From Selenomonadaceae bacterium (lineage in GTDB: Bacteria; Bacillota; Negativicutes; Selenomonadales; Selenomonadaceae): a stretch of DNA of 64,000 bases. Made by a program: the position numbers and the translations under genes. Below are positions 63,881 through 64,000 of the stretch, one piece after another (position 1 is the first letter of the stretch; every line of letters starts with the position of its first letter). The stretch is taken from the NCBI GenBank assembly GCA_024698045.1, contig JAILRS010000030.1:32102-96101 (forward strand). The letters run 5' to 3'. The notes beneath the pieces are model-generated. The model saw nothing but the letters and a program-made list of their open reading frames with translations, did not search any database and was not told the DNA's origin.

Positions 63881-64000
63881 CAATAGAAATCGGAAATTTT
63901 CGAAGAAAGGAGAAGACCTGCGACAATCTTATAGACTGTTGTACTACGGTCTCACGGAGTCTGAAACGTCGAAAACCAAGGCAGTAAGCTCCCAGCAGGT
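63881..64000 (+). ncRNA. Structured RNA candidate, possibly omega-RNA of an IS200/IS605-type element (cut by window end)
   Basis: No protein-coding frame is seen from the promoter to the window edge. ACCTGC near 63916 can pair with GCAGGT at the very end, closing a multibranched fold. Inside, ACAA/TTGT and GTCTCACGGAGTC can form further stems. The tail ACCAAGGCAGTAAGCTCCCAG resembles the ends of RNAs linked to IscB and TnpB elements as I remember them. This is recognition by eye, not a computed match. If it is an IscB omega-RNA, the nuclease gene should follow just beyond the window. Confidence 0.35.

Noticed and set aside
63881..64000. 5' end of a group II intron
   Set aside because: The GTGYG intron start is not matched (CCTGCGAC instead), and no domain structure beyond one multiloop can be seen before the window ends. 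It remains a weaker alternative.

Overview
The window looks like chromosomal DNA from a bacterium of the Firmicutes lineage with mid-range GC. Class Negativicutes is my best guess, not proven. The grounds are a two-subunit glycyl-tRNA synthetase, the compact block pyrH-frr-uppS-cdsA-dxr-rseP, strong AAGGAGG-type ribosome binding sites with frequent TTG and GTG starts, and DUF4127, DUF2225 and DUF554 genes.

Positions 1-22108 are mostly ordinary chromosome. They hold glyQS, a tRNA-Ala, a PLP enzyme/DUF554/phosphatase operon, the essential lipid, isoprenoid and translation block on the minus strand (with a glycosyltransferase gene interrupted by an in-frame TGA), an orphan histidine kinase, a PHP phosphatase, two tandem GT92-like glycosyltransferases, a fused GH13-GH77 glucan enzyme, and DUF2225 and DUF4127 genes.

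Positions 22237-34407 are accessory. They start with a decayed replication module: a DnaB-like helicase fragment, then a gene whose 5' end carries a 16-bp frameshifting tandem duplication. Next come a BrxR-like WYL regulator with an inverted repeat upstream, a pseudophosphatase/phosphatase pair, a run of Sel1-repeat proteins (one broken twice), a BspA-type leucine-rich-repeat protein and two unrecognised proteins.

Positions 34445-45751 hold the main system, a type 4 BREX operon: brxP (PP-loop PAPS reductase plus Fe-S ferredoxin), brxC, pglZ, a short brxL, a small zinc-ribbon protein and a cysteine desulfurase. Its promoter is strong, nearly leaderless and overlaps a dyad. A cysteine desulfurase next to a DndC-like PP-loop Fe-S enzyme suggests sulfur chemistry on DNA (phosphorothioation) as the self mark. 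Converging on it and sharing its terminator is a 1753-residue Hsp90-like ATPase/SF1 helicase protein, a candidate effector.

Positions 51173-64000 are a mosaic of mobile DNA. They begin with a 3' half tRNA-Arg (an attachment scar with the native terminator), then a methyltransferase-STAS gene whose tail appears replaced. An AlwI-like type II restriction-modification cassette plus an ATPase/TOPRIM (RloB-like) pair is flanked by direct repeats derived from an integrase 3' end. Next come a multiply frameshifted integrase, a tiny excisionase, and decayed phage or ICE replication genes. The window ends in a promoter-driven, highly structured RNA that may belong to an IS200/IS605-like (IscB or TnpB) element.
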